Notes under the pieces: model-generated
Database searches by the model: none
Told to the model about the DNA's origin: nothing
The model's input: the letters and a program-made list of their open reading frames with translations, nothing else
Shown here: positions 16,478 to 26,500 of the stretch, piece after piece
Position numbering within the stretch: the stretch's first letter is position 1
How the letters are laid out: the number at the start of each line of letters is the position of its first letter
DNA from: Coleofasciculus sp937127375
GTDB taxonomy: Bacteria > Cyanobacteriota > Cyanobacteriia > Cyanobacteriales > Coleofasciculaceae
Assembly: GCA_040218875.1 (NCBI GenBank)
Contig: JAVJQP010000072.1
Length of the DNA stretch: 64,000 nucleotides
Direction: 5' to 3' (one strand)
Program-made: the position numbers and the translations under genes

Positions 16478-17638
16478 GTGACAGAGCCAAATAACCTGAA
16501 CTTAGAATTCACTAACGAAGACAGTAATAGTGATGAAGCTACATGGATTAACTCAGAGGAGGATGATATTGAGCCAGAAGACGAGGTAATTACAACTCCA
16601 TTTGATCCCAGTCAAATCAGGGTTGATACGCGACCCATGACTATTGATTTAGTGCTTAAGAGAATTAAATTTGATGAGATTAATTTAGCTCCTGATTTTC
16701 AGCGTAACGCTAACATTTGGAACAATAAGGCAAAAAGCAGGCTCATTGAGTCTATTCTTATTCGTATACCATTACCAGCCTTCTACATGGATGCTACTAA
16801 TGAAGATAAATGGTTAGTTATCGATGGTTTGCAGCGGTTAAGTACTCTGAAGCAATTTGCTATTGATAAAACTCTTAAATTAAATAATTTAGAATTTCTC
16901 ACTAATTTTAACGGTAAAAATTATGATGAGTTGCCGCGCAATTATCAGCGAAGAATCGATGAAACAGTCCTAACTGTATATTTAATTGAAAAAGGAACTC
17001 CATCTAAAGTAAAGTACAACATTTTTCGACGAATTAACACAGGAGGTTTGCCTCTATCTCCCCAAGAATTACGTCATGCAATAAATCCAGGATCTGCAAC
17101 AAAGTTTTTAGATAAGCTAGCAAAATCTAAGGAGTTTCAACAGGCTACCAGCATTGGTAAGAGAAAGCAAGAACGCATGGATGATCATGAATTTGTTTTG
17201 GGATTTGTTGCTTTCTTTCTGACCCCATATCAAGATTATAATGTTAAAGAGGGCAGAGATTATTTTTTTAATGAAGCCATGGCAAAAATCAACAAGATGG
17301 AAACAAAAGAACTTGACGATATTGAATGTAAATTTCTTCGTTCTCTAAAAGCAGCTTATTCTATTTTTAAAGAAAATTCTTTTCGCAAAATCATTAAAAA
17401 TCAAGAAAAAAAACAACCTCTCAATAAAGCCTTGTTTGAGGTTTGGTCAGTTACATTAAGCAAACTCAATGATCCAAAACTTGAAATTCTTAAACAGCGC
17501 AAGGATAAGTTAATTCAAGAATTTGTGAGTTATAGTGAAAATGATGCTGAGTTTTTCCATTCCATATCTCAGGCTTCTGAAAAGGTTAGCTATAGATTTG
17601 AGATAGTCGAAAAAATCGTTCAAACTGTTCTATCATGA
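16478..17638 (+). CDS. DUF262 domain protein, first gene of candidate defence operon
   Basis: A 386-residue DUF262 (GmrS/ParB-like fold) protein. DUF262 is the NTP-binding and regulatory domain of type IV GmrSD enzymes and of several phage-defence proteins. The family blocks are visible: APDFQRNANIW near residue 71, VIDGLQRLSTLKQF near 112, and FRRINTGGLPLSPQELRHAI near 185. The usual DGQQR reads DGLQR here. No HNH (DUF1524) domain follows, so the nuclease part of GmrSD is missing. The N-terminal 50 residues are very acidic. The start is GTG at 16478 behind TTAGGAGT. The stop overlaps the next ATG. Codon use is AT-rich and the operon lacks HIP1 sites, both suggesting acquisition. Confidence 0.85.
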   Translation: MTEPNNLNLEFTNEDSNSDEATWINSEEDDIEPEDEVITTPFDPSQIRVDTRPMTIDLVLKRIKFDEINLAPDFQRNANIWNNKAKSRLIESILIRIPLPAFYMDATNEDKWLVIDGLQRLSTLKQFAIDKTLKLNNLEFLTNFNGKNYDELPRNYQRRIDETVLTVYLIEKGTPSKVKYNIFRRINTGGLPLSPQELRHAINPGSATKFLDKLAKSKEFQQATSIGKRKQERMDDHEFVLGFVAFFLTPYQDYNVKEGRDYFFNEAMAKINKMETKELDDIECKFLRSLKAAYSIFKENSFRKIIKNQEKKQPLNKALFEVWSVTLSKLNDPKLEILKQRKDKLIQEFVSYSENDAEFFHSISQASEKVSYRFEIVEKIVQTVLS

Positions 17639-18744
17639 TTAGTTCACTTCAATTGAAAAACTTTAAGGCTTTTGAAGACCAGATGCTTAAGTTTAAAACT
17701 TTAACATTACTTTCTGGTCTTAACAGTACAGGTAAGTCTTCAGTTATACAAGCACTTCTTTTATTGCGTCAATCTTATCAGCAAGATTTATTGCCAGAAC
17801 AAGGTTTGGCTCTCAACGGGGATTTGGTTTGTATTGGTACAGCTCAAGATGCACTTTTTGAGGCGGCAAAAGATGATGTAATCGGTTTTGATCTGCTATG
17901 GGAAGATGACACGCAGGGAAGATGGCGTTTCGACTACAACCGCGAGGCAGATGTAATAGATCTTTCCTCACCCCAAACGGCTTCTGATGTCTATAAATCA
18001 AGTCTTTTCGGCGATAAGTTCCACTATATTCAAGCCGAACGTATTGGTCCCCGGACATACTTCGAGATATCGGATTTTCAAGTACGACAACATGAGCAAA
18101 TTGGCACCAGGGGGGAATACACAGCACATTTTCTCTCAACTTATAGAGATAAAAATATTCCTAACAGTAATTTGAGCCATCCAGAGGCAAAGTCACTTGA
18201 TCTAAAAGATCAGGTCGAGGCATGGATGGGAGAAGTTAGCCCAGGTACACGAATTGAAATCAAGTCAAACCAAGATATGGATTTGGTGAATTTTCAATAT
18301 TCTTACGGACTCAGTAACCCCTACCGTGCTACTAATGTTGGTTTTGGCATTACTTACACTTTACCCATTATTGTCGCCGTACTTTCATCTCCTCCAGGTA
18401 CACTAATTTTACTGGAAAATCCAGAAGCGCATCTTCATCCTAAAGGGCAATCAAAAATGGGTGAATTATTGGCACTTGCTGCTAGTTGTGGGGTTCAAGT
18501 TGTCATAGAAACTCATAGTGACCATGTTTTAAATGGGATTCGTCTAGCTGTTCATGGTGGAAAACTTGAACCCAATGATGTTCAGTTGCACTATTTTGAT
18601 CGCAAAGAAAAAGATCGACAAATTTACACCGAAGTAATATCCCCACGGATTGATCAAAATGGACGAATTGATTACTGGCCCGATGGTTTCTTTGATGAAT
18701 GGGATAAAAGTTTAATGACATTACTAAAACCGAGGGATGCGTAA
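17635..18744 (+). CDS. AAA family ATPase with DUF3696 C-terminus
   Basis: A 369-residue ABC/SMC-type ATPase of the OLD/RecF-like class. Walker A is SGLNSTGKSS at residues 27-36. Walker B is LILLENPEAHLHP at about residues 256-268, followed by the His switch ETHSDH. The C-terminus GRIDYWPDGFFDEW is the DUF3696 signature. No TOPRIM nuclease domain is present, so an effector must come from a partner. It overlaps the DUF262 gene by ATGA and is 3 bp from the following gene, so the three are surely cotranscribed. Such ATPases commonly sense phage products in defence systems; the role here is inferred. Confidence 0.88.
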   Translation: MISSLQLKNFKAFEDQMLKFKTLTLLSGLNSTGKSSVIQALLLLRQSYQQDLLPEQGLALNGDLVCIGTAQDALFEAAKDDVIGFDLLWEDDTQGRWRFDYNREADVIDLSSPQTASDVYKSSLFGDKFHYIQAERIGPRTYFEISDFQVRQHEQIGTRGEYTAHFLSTYRDKNIPNSNLSHPEAKSLDLKDQVEAWMGEVSPGTRIEIKSNQDMDLVNFQYSYGLSNPYRATNVGFGITYTLPIIVAVLSSPPGTLILLENPEAHLHPKGQSKMGELLALAASCGVQVVIETHSDHVLNGIRLAVHGGKLEPNDVQLHYFDRKEKDRQIYTEVISPRIDQNGRIDYWPDGFFDEWDKSLMTLLKPRDA

Positions 18745-18747
18745 ACC

Positions 18748-19686
18748 ATGGATTTAGAAATGGTATTGAACGAGCTGTCCTTGCGAATTCCGGCTGATAA
18801 TATTCAAGCTGCTCGACAACGGATGTCAGATCTGATTACTACCGCACAAACAGCGGCTGAACTCGGCGTAAATCCTATTCTTCGCACTCATAGTCAGTTT
18901 TACGCTACTGTACTTGCACCTGACTATTCTTTATCTGATTGGCTTGTTGATAGAAATGTGGATCGAGAAAAATCACGATTTATTCTCTTATCTACAAAAA
19001 CTCCTTTCTTGGCAGATCTTCAAAATTCTGAGATTGAGGATAGAAACCTCCTGTCAGATTTTTACTTTGAGGGAGAATCAACTGAAGGTCTGAAAATTGC
19101 TTACTTGCTTGAGTCTCTTGCTCTAAGCATCCAATCAGAACCTCAATGGGAGTTTAGTCATTTAGTTTTAGAAGCGACTTTGCTTGAAGATGAAGAAACT
19201 TTCAATTCAGAAACAATAACAGTTTTTCATGCTAGCAAAGTTGAACATATACAGGAACATACTCCTTGGATACAGAATCGTCTTAGGACAAGTGTTCGTG
19301 ATGGAATAGATCTGTGGAACCGGAGAAGTGAACTTTTTCCTTCTCTAATTTTTTGTGAAACCGTTAACCAGCAACTACGAAAGATTGGTACTGGTAACCC
19401 AATACTACGACAAGTTGTCAAAAGATTATTTGAGCTGGAAAACTATTGTAAAAGTTGGACATCCGGCTCATTTAATCCAGATCAATTACCGAGCAAGGCT
19501 AGTCCAGAAAGTGAGACAAGGCTTCAGCAGTTGAGAAAGAAGTTCACCTTTGTCTGTCCTGATGGTAACGAACGTATCTTCAGTTTTCATGTTCGCATGA
19601 CGCCAGGAGCTTGGCGACTTCATTTTTCAGTTGACTTAGGACCAGGTAAAATAATTATTGGATACATTGGTTCCAAAATACTATAA
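18748..19686 (+). CDS. Unknown protein, third gene of candidate defence operon
   Basis: A 312-residue soluble protein that I cannot place in a family. The N-terminal part is helical and acidic (LNELSLRIPADNIQAARQRM). The final 60 residues are strand-rich and end in TPGAWRLHFSVDLGPGKIII and GYIG. That pattern resembles the central sheet of small RelE/ParE-like toxins, but it is only a visual resemblance. The start is ATG, 3 bp after the ATPase stop. Its stop codon TAA is the first three bases of the 14-mer TAAGTAGTCGGACA, an element-end motif found elsewhere in the window. It is the most likely novel effector or sensor of the operon. Confidence 0.7.
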   Translation: MDLEMVLNELSLRIPADNIQAARQRMSDLITTAQTAAELGVNPILRTHSQFYATVLAPDYSLSDWLVDRNVDREKSRFILLSTKTPFLADLQNSEIEDRNLLSDFYFEGESTEGLKIAYLLESLALSIQSEPQWEFSHLVLEATLLEDEETFNSETITVFHASKVEHIQEHTPWIQNRLRTSVRDGIDLWNRRSELFPSLIFCETVNQQLRKIGTGNPILRQVVKRLFELENYCKSWTSGSFNPDQLPSKASPESETRLQQLRKKFTFVCPDGNERIFSFHVRMTPGAWRLHFSVDLGPGKIIIGYIGSKIL

Positions 19687-19697
19687 GTAGTCGGACA
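19684..19697. repeat. TAAGTAGTCGGACA motif at operon end
   Basis: An exact copy of the 14-mer found at 3681 (minus strand) and 59771. It begins inside the stop codon of the last gene of the DUF262/ATPase operon and may mark an element boundary. No matching inverted end was found at the left side of the operon. Confidence 0.6.
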
Positions 19698-19792
19698 TTG
19701 ATCGCCTCCCCTAACCCAGACCCGTAAAACTCTCTACCTGATAGCTTTTCCGGTTTTGATTTAAAACGAGTAAGGGAGTTTTATTAACTTGC

Positions 19793-20029
19793 CTAAGCTA
19801 GAGAACGAACGGTGAGAATTTCATTATTTTTCAAGGGTTGAACGGCGGACATCGGCACAGCAATTACATTAATGGATTCACCTACAGCATTAAAAACTTC
19901 CAAAATATAGCCATCTTCATCACCGCTAGAATGAGGCACATAATCAACTAGGGTAAGAACGTCACCTTTTTGCAGATGATGTTCTGGAAGGTTGCGAGAT
20001 AGAACGACGCGCTGGTAAAGTTCAAGCAT
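19793..20029 (-). CDS. DUF4926 domain protein
   Basis: A 78-residue protein resembling DUF4926, a small beta-rich family common in cyanobacteria and usually near Rpn or toxin-like genes. The pattern LYQRVVLSRNLPEHHLQKGD, then VLTLVDYVPHSSGDEDGYIL, fits. It often pairs with a DUF6883-type partner, which is not seen here. It points away from the TPR gene. Confidence 0.65.
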   Translation of the reverse strand: MLELYQRVVLSRNLPEHHLQKGDVLTLVDYVPHSSGDEDGYILEVFNAVGESINVIAVPMSAVQPLKNNEILTVRSLA

Positions 20030-20079
20030 TTATACCGCGATTCTCGTTTGTTCGTTTGTCTCAACCTCAAAGATAATAC

Positions 20080-20174
20080 TATAGCATTTCCCGGTCTGGT
20101 GAGCTACTGTGCCAAGGGCGCAAGGATGGTGCCCCTACTGTTGGGTGTACCACATTGGCTGGGGAACTGCTATA
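20080..20174. repeat. MITE-like element with TATAGCANTTCCC ends
   Basis: A 95-bp segment bounded by TATAGCATTTCCC and GGGGAACTGCTATA, a terminal inverted repeat of 13 bp with one mismatch. The interior contains GGGCGCAAGGATGGTGCCCC, itself a hairpin. Similar TATAGC ends bound the elements at 42553 and 59318. It lies in the spacer before the TPR gene. Confidence 0.65.
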
Positions 20175-20455
20175 TTGCGTAAAGTGGGAAAAGAGTAACT
20201 AAATTGGTGCGATCGCGTCTGGGGTAATTGAGTTTGTCTGTCAATAGGAGCCAATGACAAATGATGATGATTGCGTCGCTAAAAAACAGTCTACGCTCTC
20301 TTTAGGAATAACTACTTCTTAAACTTCTGCTAAGATATTACGGATTTATTAAGTAAAAGTAGTATATAAACAAAGAACTTGATAAAGTTATACATTATTT
20401 AAACTATCAACAGAGTTATGCTCGTTGATGGTATCTTGAGGTCTGAGGAGTCAGT

Positions 20456-22684
20456 ATGTCAAAAATCCCGGTTCAGATAGGCGTAGCCTTAGCGACATTG
20501 ATGACTGGTGGAATCGCCAGTGCGACGGTGCAAACCCCGATTGAACCCATGGAGTTCGATCGCACTCCCACGGAAATGCCGATCGCACAAGCCCAACTGC
20601 TGGATCAATTGTGGCAACAGGTGAGCCAGTTACGGGGTGTGGGTAAATATCGTGAGGCGATCGCGATCCTCGATCGGATCGTGCAAATTGAGCCAGAGGC
20701 GTTCTTGGCGTGGTATTGGCGCGGTGAGATATTCAGCAGTTGGGGACAGAATGAAAGCGCGATCGCATCCTACGATGAAGCGATTCGACTTCAGCCCAGT
20801 TATCTTTTAGCTCAGTATAAAAAAGGACAAGCCTTATACGAACTCCAACGTTATCAGGCGGCGGTGACAACTTGGCAACAAACCTTAACCTTAAACGCCG
20901 AATCGGAGTATGAACAAACCTTAATTTCCACCGTCATCCCCAAAAAAATTGCCCAAGTGCTGTCTTATGAGTTGCGAGAGTATAATCAAGCGATCTCAAT
21001 CTATGACCAACTTTTGCAAACGAATGAGCAGATGGCGTCAGTGTGGGTAGAACGCGCCGCCGCATTGTATAAACTCGAACGATATCAAGACGCGGTAGCC
21101 AGTTGTAACCAAGCCATAGAAATTGAACCGCGAAACGCCCTCGCCTGGAAACGACGGGGATTAGCATTGTATCAATTAGAACGTTATGAGCAAGCGATCG
21201 CGTCTTTAGAACGAGCGGTGAGTTATGATTCAACTGATTTAGAAGTAACCACCTTACTCTCTATTCTCACCACCTCTGGCGAATCTACCACCGAGGTTCG
21301 TAGCGCCCAACAACGACTCGTGGCGCTGCAAACAGAGATTCGCACCGCCGAAGCCCGATTAGAGGTGCTGCGGAATGAACGCCAAACCGTAACCGCCCAA
21401 TTTGAATCCTCCCAATCTCAAGTGCGTCAATCGCAACAGCGATTAGTCGCCCTGCGCGAAGAAATTCAAACCGCTCAAGCTCAACTCGAATCCTTCCAAG
21501 TCGAAATCCGGGAATCTCGACAACCGTTAATCGCCATTCGAGAAGAGATTCAAACCGCCCAAGCCCAACTCTCATCCGCTCAAGCGGCGGTGCGCCAATC
21601 TCAACAACGGTTAGTTGAAGTGCGAGAGGAGATTACCAGCGCTCAAGCCCAACTGACATCTTTACAAAGTGAACGCCAAACCTTAGAAGCGAGACTGGTT
21701 GAGGTACGGGAGGAAATTGAAACCTCTCAAGAACGTCTGGAAGCCTCCCAAGCATCTGTGCGCCAATCTCAACAACAGTTAGTCGAAGTTCGCGAGGAAG
21801 TTAGCAGCGCTCAAGTCGAATTGACATCACTCCAAAGTGAACGCCAAAGTCGAGAGGCGAGACTGGTAGCGATACAGGAGGAAATTGAAACCTCTCAAGA
21901 ACGTCTGGAAACCTCTCAAGCATCTGTGCGCCAATCTCAACAACGGTTAGTCGAAGTGCGAGAGGAAGTTAGTAGCGCTCAAGCCCAACTGACATCCCTA
22001 CAGAGTGAACGCCAAACCTTAGAAGCCAGACTGGTGGCGGTACGGGAGGAAATTGAGGTGTCTCAAGAACGCCTGGAAGCCTCTCAATCTTCGGTGCGAC
22101 AATCTCAACAACAGTTAGTTGAAGTTCGGGAAGAGATTAGTACTGCACAGATAGAATTTGAATCACTCCAACGTGAACGCCAAACCTTAGAAGCAAGACT
22201 GGTAGCGGTACGGGAGGAAATCGAAACCGTTCAAGAACGTCTGGAAGCCTCTCAATCTTCGGTGCGACAATCTCAACAACGGTTAGTTGAAGTGCGACAA
22301 GAGGTTAGCAGCGCCGAAGCCAGAGTTGAATCACTCCAAAGTGAACGCCAAAGCTTAGAAGTCCAACTGGTAGCAGTACGTGGTGAAATCGAAACGGCTC
22401 AAGAACGCCTGGAAGTCTCTCGCCGTGAATTCCGCACCGTACAACAGCGTTTAAGTACATTACAAGGCGAAATCCAAACCACCGAACAACGAATCGCGAC
22501 GGCTCGAACTGAACTGCGTCAGTTAGAAGAGCGCAAGACAGTGGAAGTTGACACATTACAGACTCTACAAGTTCAGTATTGCGCTTTACAAGAAGATTTG
22601 AGTGAATTGGAAGTCGCGATACGTCGAATCAGGGGAGAGTCAGCCGGAGCGGTTCAGCGTTGTCAATTGTCGAACGTCGAATAA
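20456..22684 (+). CDS. Secreted TPR and long coiled-coil protein
   Basis: A 742-residue protein with an N-terminal signal-like segment (IGVALATLMTGGIASATVQT), then about five TPR units between residues 45 and 265 (for example AFLAWYWRGEIFSSWGQNES, ALAWKRRGLALYQLERYEQA). Residues 280-730 form a coiled coil built from a 56-residue unit, eight heptads long, containing SVRQSQQRLVEVREEV and SERQTLEARLVAVREEIE. At DNA level the unit is 168 bp, and four consecutive copies begin near 21752, 21920, 22088 and 22256. It is probably a periplasmic or surface scaffold. Function unknown. Confidence 0.75.
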   Translation: MSKIPVQIGVALATLMTGGIASATVQTPIEPMEFDRTPTEMPIAQAQLLDQLWQQVSQLRGVGKYREAIAILDRIVQIEPEAFLAWYWRGEIFSSWGQNESAIASYDEAIRLQPSYLLAQYKKGQALYELQRYQAAVTTWQQTLTLNAESEYEQTLISTVIPKKIAQVLSYELREYNQAISIYDQLLQTNEQMASVWVERAAALYKLERYQDAVASCNQAIEIEPRNALAWKRRGLALYQLERYEQAIASLERAVSYDSTDLEVTTLLSILTTSGESTTEVRSAQQRLVALQTEIRTAEARLEVLRNERQTVTAQFESSQSQVRQSQQRLVALREEIQTAQAQLESFQVEIRESRQPLIAIREEIQTAQAQLSSAQAAVRQSQQRLVEVREEITSAQAQLTSLQSERQTLEARLVEVREEIETSQERLEASQASVRQSQQQLVEVREEVSSAQVELTSLQSERQSREARLVAIQEEIETSQERLETSQASVRQSQQRLVEVREEVSSAQAQLTSLQSERQTLEARLVAVREEIEVSQERLEASQSSVRQSQQQLVEVREEISTAQIEFESLQRERQTLEARLVAVREEIETVQERLEASQSSVRQSQQRLVEVRQEVSSAEARVESLQSERQSLEVQLVAVRGEIETAQERLEVSRREFRTVQQRLSTLQGEIQTTEQRIATARTELRQLEERKTVEVDTLQTLQVQYCALQEDLSELEVAIRRIRGESAGAVQRCQLSNVE

Positions 22685-22716
22685 TATTGATTTTCACCCT
22701 AAGTATCACACCAAAA

Positions 22717-22738
22717 GGGGCACGACATGTCGTGCCCC
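22717..22738. terminator. Perfect 22-bp palindrome between convergent genes
   Basis: GGGGCACGACA and TGTCGTGCCCC are perfect complements without a spacer, placed 33 bp after the TPR stop codon and 37 bp before the end of the convergent membrane-protein gene. It can serve as a bidirectional terminator and resembles the CATG-centred palindromes elsewhere in the window. Confidence 0.65.
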
Positions 22739-22774
22739 TACATCCTACATCTGGTAGTTCAACGGTAAAACCTG

Positions 22775-23284
22775 TTAAGCGATTTCTCGCGAATCGTGAT
22801 AACACCAAGCCAATACAGTCGCACCGACAATTAACTTAATCGCTTCTAGGAACCAATAGCCTTCATGCATCTCAACCATTCCGCTTGCCATACCCGTTGC
22901 TGGCTCAAACAGATTCAGTTGCATCGCTAGAGCGCTCATCTGGGGCGTCATGATGTAGGTATTAATGATAGCAATTGCTAACAGAAGCCCAGATAATAGG
23001 ATCGACCAGCGTCTGACATGATGATAGAGATTAGATGTGCCACGTATTGCCAAAAGGCTGGTTAAAACTAAAGCGGCACAGAGTAACTCGATCCGATTAA
23101 ACATCCAGAAAACCGAATAACCCGCACTGGCAAAACTGGCGTCGTTCAACATTCCAGCCGTTCCCAGAGTGGGCATGATCACGAAATCTAAAATAAAGCT
23201 ACTACTTAACCACAGACCCAAGACAAACAGAGCAATCGTTTGCCAGGTGGGTCGTTTTGTGCTAGTCCCAAAAACAGCATTCAT
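22775..23284 (-). CDS. Four-helix integral membrane protein (DUF4149-like)
   Basis: A 169-residue inner-membrane protein with four hydrophobic helices at about residues 15-37, 62-84, 92-112 and 145-162. The motif TYIMTPQMSAL after helix 3 and the HEGYWFLEAIKL lead-in to the last helix resemble DUF4149 or similar small cyanobacterial membrane families, but the match is only approximate. No catalytic residues are evident. It converges with the TPR gene. Confidence 0.65.
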   Translation of the reverse strand: MNAVFGTSTKRPTWQTIALFVLGLWLSSSFILDFVIMPTLGTAGMLNDASFASAGYSVFWMFNRIELLCAALVLTSLLAIRGTSNLYHHVRRWSILLSGLLLAIAIINTYIMTPQMSALAMQLNLFEPATGMASGMVEMHEGYWFLEAIKLIVGATVLAWCYHDSREIA

Positions 23285-23393
23285 AGTTTTTCCTTGAATT
23301 TCTCTGTTATTTTTAGCTTAACCAAGATCAGAGCAAAAAAATGTAAAATATTCTTGCGAAGCACTCGCGATAATGTTGCGTTTTTTAAAGTTG

Positions 23394-23450
23394 TCATTCG
23401 TCATACTCGCGCAAGCGAGAAGCAAGCTACGTCATTCGTCATTCGTTAGG
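23394..23450. repeat. Heptamer array with ACTCGCGCAAGCGAG hairpin
   Basis: CATTCGT heptamers flank the hairpin-bearing sequence ACTCGCGCAAGCGAGAAGCA followed by AGCTACGTC. Nearly the same compound unit occurs at 40915-41000, and in inverted orientation at 28353-28440. The hairpin and heptamers therefore travel together. Confidence 0.75.
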
Positions 23451-23462
23451 AGACAAGGAAGG

Positions 23463-23523
23463 CGGGGCGGGTTTAGTCGCATCTGGGAGAGGGAAGCAAC
23501 GATAGTAGTGAAACCCGCCCCTA
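23463..23523. repeat. GGGGCGGGTTT inverted-repeat element, copy e
   Basis: A complete copy with arms GGGGCGGGTTT and AAACCCGCCCC, and the interior AGTCGCATCTGGG...AACGATAGTAGTG. It lies about 55 bp upstream of the giant DUF4347 gene, so it may be part of its leader or promoter region. Confidence 0.9.
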
Positions 23524-23575
23524 CACACTTTCCTAATGCCTCAGGCTAGATTGGAGTGGCAATGGCGATGATAGG

Positions 23576-26500
23576 GTGCATCAGATGGAATTGATAGAAC
23601 CAGGAACAGGGTTGATCGTATCCGCTGAGGCGGACAGGGTATCGGGATACTCAGAGGGACTAGGGTTCAATCAAATCGGGGAAGTCAATGGGAGACCAAA
23701 CCGCGATCGCAGTCTTGTCGGTGAGGCGTATATCCCAGAGTTACAGCCACTTGCAGATAATCCGGTGATTGACGTTGAAGCGGCAGTTCCGTTTCTAGAA
23801 CACCGCTTATCTAGCGTAGACTCTCCAGAGACATTAAACCCTGAATCAGAGAAGGCGACAGGGCGAGATCTCCTTACCGGATTGGATGTTGGAAACGCCC
23901 ACAACAGTACTTTAGTATTCGTAGACGCCGGGATTGCAGACGCTGAAACCTTAGTGGCTGGGGTTGTCCCTGGGGCTGAAGTAATCATGCTGACACCGGA
24001 TCAGGATGGGGTGAGCCAAATTACTCAGGTATTGGCAGAACGTCAAGGACTATCCAGTGTTCAGATTATCTCCCATGGTATGTCGGCTGGGTTGCAATTA
24101 GGCGCAGGAGAGTTGAGTCTGGATACGCTGAATACGTATACCAATCAGTTGCAAACCTGGGCAGGGGCATTAACATCAGAGGCTGATATCCTGTTCTATG
24201 GCTGTAATCTGGCAGCAACCGCCTTAGGAGAGCAGTTCATCGAACAGGTGAGTCAGTTGACAGGGGCAGATGTCGCCGCTTCTAGCGATCGCACGGGAAG
24301 TGCAGCTTTGGGCGGGGATTGGGAGTTGGAAGTATCTCAGGGAACCATTGAATCCGATGTGGCGTTGCAGATGTGGGCGCAGTCGGCGTATCAGGCGGTA
24401 CTGGATGCGGTGGATAATAATCTAACAGTCAATAGTGCCAGTTTTTTGGGGGGAAATGGGGATGACAGTGGCAATGCGGTGGAAATTGCCCCCGACAGAA
24501 CCATTGTGATTGGCGGGAATTTTGATCTAACACCGACTCAGAGTTTAGCAGATGGACAGGGGACAGTCATCCGTTTGGATTCTACGGGACAAACGAGACT
24601 CTCAGTAACTCAGGTGGGTGCTGATGTGGATGACTTGGATCTCAATCGCACCAATGGCAACATCACCGTTGTCGGTGACTTTGGCGTTAAAACCCTCAAT
24701 AGTGACGCCAGTCAGGTTCTCTGGAGTGCTAATCCCGGTAGCGCCCAACGAGTCGCGGTGGCGGGGCAGGGTCAAGTTGCTGTCCTCGCAGATAAACAGG
24801 TGACAGTTTATAATCCACAGGGGACTGCCATCGGTAACTTTACTGTCCCAGGAACCCAGATTGCAGATGTGGCGATTGACAGTAATACCTCATCGGTATT
24901 TGTCACCGGATATCGACAGGTAAGTACCAATTTACAGCTTCCCTTACTCCGCAGCTATAGTTACACGGGTGAGATTAACTGGGAAAATTATAATTTTTCG
25001 GCTAATGAAGCCGCCGGAGAGAATTTAGGCGCAGATACTCGTGGGTTACGGGTAGCGATTGGACAAGATAATCAGCTTTACTTTGCAGGTAGTTTGGACG
25101 GCGGGAATAGTGTTTTTCAACGCGATCCCGAAACTATCACCCAATCGGCTGGTAATGTGAATATCGACAACTACACAAACACATCGAACAGTGGTGGCGG
25201 AAAATTTGCCTATTTTGCCCGCTTGAATCCGGCGACAGGAACTTTGAATCAGGGTCAGATTTTCCTCACCCGCCTTTCCAGTGGTAAAGGAAATTCCTTT
25301 GCGGTTAATGCAATTACGGCGGATGCCAATGGTAGAGTTTATATTGGGGGTCAAGCCGGTGCTTCTTTACCCGATCGCTCTGAGTTGCAAATTAATGGAA
25401 TGTCTGTCGGACCCTACAGTGGCTTTGAGGGGGCAGTGATTGCGGTAAGTGAGGATTTCCAACAACGGGAACTGGTGGGACTTTGGTCGGGAGGTAGTCC
25501 ATCGGGTTCTGAGGTGAATGGGGTGGCGGTGTTTGGAGATATCCGGGCGATGGTGTCCACAAATTCCGGTACAAATATGATTACGGTTAATCCGCTTCAG
25601 GGTACTTCGGGTGGTAATCAGGATGCCTTTTTCTCAGTTTGGCAAAGTCCAGCCACTCCGATTGGTAATCCACCCACAGAGATTAATTTAACGAATACAA
25701 CCATTGCTAAAAATACGTTACAGGAGAAGGTTGTGGGTGAGCTGACGACGCTTGACCCAGATACAGATGATCGCCATACTTACACGTTAATTGATGATGC
25801 CGGAGGACGGTTTGCGATCGCTGATAATAAATTGCTCGTTGCCGATGGTGTTAACTTAGACTTTGAGACCAATCAGAGTTATCAGATTACTGTCCGCAGT
25901 ACCGATGCCGATGGCTTCTCTTTTGAAGAGAGCTTTGAGATTGCGATCGCGGCTGTTGATGATACCCCGACGCCTACACCAACACCTACTCTACCCGTTG
26001 GTTTAGTGGATTTGGCACAAATCGGTTCAACTCAGGGCGTTTTTCAAGTGGGTGGAACTCCCGGAGAAGCGGTGCGCTTACAGTTCGACTGGACGTTCCG
26101 AGAAGCCCAGTTTAAAAATGAAGTCGGTGTCTTGCGAGTAGATGATGCCATGGGGACAGTGAATGGCGTGCGCCCCGGTGATCCAGGATATGCCCAGCAA
26201 GCCTTAACTCGTGCTGAGAGCCAGGTATTATTTGCCCGGGGGGAGAATGTAGGTAAGGGTGTGGATTTGAGCCTCCAGGCGGGAGAGTATTGGGTGTTTT
26301 ATTTAATTCAGGATAGTACCCGGGCAGACTGGCTAGCCGAGAATCCGGACAATCGTCTGGATGGGGAAACCATTGCCTTTTTCTCCGTCACGGCGGCAAA
26401 TCCTGATCAGTTTAACCACGTTCAACGTACCGAGTTGGGGGATGGTATGGTGCAACTGGCTTGGGAAGATCTCACGGGTGGCGGCGATCAAGATTTTAAT

